Shown one piece after another: positions 33,143-33,150 of a stretch of 33,150 nucleotides of DNA. Source of the DNA: Chloroflexota bacterium (GTDB taxonomy: Bacteria > Chloroflexota > Anaerolineae > Promineifilales > Promineifilaceae); assembly GCA_029559155.1 (NCBI GenBank), contig JAKQCM010000298.1:1-33150 (forward strand). Direction: 5' to 3'. Made by a program: the position numbers and the translations under genes. The notes beneath the pieces were generated by a model, which was not told the origin of the DNA, made no database searches, and worked only from the letters and a program-made list of their open reading frames with translations. Position 1 is the first letter of the stretch. Every line of letters begins with the position of its first letter.

Positions 33143-33150
33143 TTGCCCAC

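Noticed and set aside
1-33150. tRNA, rRNA or CRISPR loci
   Set aside because: No cloverleaf-like segment, ribosomal RNA words or spacer-repeat array was seen in any intergenic stretch.

Overview
The window is GC-rich bacterial DNA, most likely from Chloroflexota (an Anaerolineae-like lineage). That placement is inferred, not proved. It rests on the Thr/Pro-rich linkers of surface proteins, the mix of Ser/Thr kinases with FHA, CAP-LysM and vWA proteins, the single-chain EccC/EssC-type ATPase with WXG100 proteins, and the lack of any visible outer-membrane gene. The palindrome ACGGCCGT is extraordinarily frequent: about 84 copies counted by eye in 33 kb. It leaves T-A-V or N/D-G-R codon footprints in many proteins and acts as a genome signature, like HIP1 in cyanobacteria.

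Left part (1-9.1 kb) is mostly housekeeping: the 3' end of guaA, two paralogous polytopic membrane proteins, a HyuA-type hydantoinase/oxoprolinase, an EF-G-like GTPase on the minus strand behind a near-perfect sigma70-type promoter, a LiaF-like membrane/toastrack protein, and SufE.

Central part (9.4-25.4 kb) is the most interesting. A minus-strand operon of eight genes runs from 22680 down to a terminator near 9206. It encodes a 1547-residue three-ATPase EccC/EssC-type secretion motor, a YukD/EsaB-like ubiquitin-fold domain fused to FHA, a WXG100 protein, a membrane FHA protein, a membrane-anchored PP2C phosphatase, a Ser/Thr kinase with extracellular 46-residue repeats, a second Ser/Thr kinase fused to a catalytically dead M14 carboxypeptidase domain, and an M14 lipoprotein with intact catalytic residues. 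Divergent from it is a zinc-ribbon pseudokinase with one C-terminal membrane helix, which recalls EssB/YukC. A second minus-strand operon (25437-24110) holds four WXG100-family or partner proteins; one carries a YxxxD motif. Together these look like a stripped-down type VII secretion system (T7SS) wired to phospho-signalling. No EccB, EccD, EccE, mycosin, EsaA or EssA is visible here.

Right part (25.7-33.1 kb) has an orphan transposase-type DNA-binding protein, a vWA-FHA surface protein, a CAP-LysM protein, a membrane-anchored M23 peptidase, a MITE-like element with 17-bp inverted ends and internal hairpins, a D-cysteine desulfhydrase-like PLP enzyme, and the C-terminal part of a GT39-like membrane protein whose reading frame is interrupted by a hairpin-forming short repeat. 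Two genes here appear to be transcribed leaderless. Several gene ends carry imperfect short tandem repeats that fold into hairpins.
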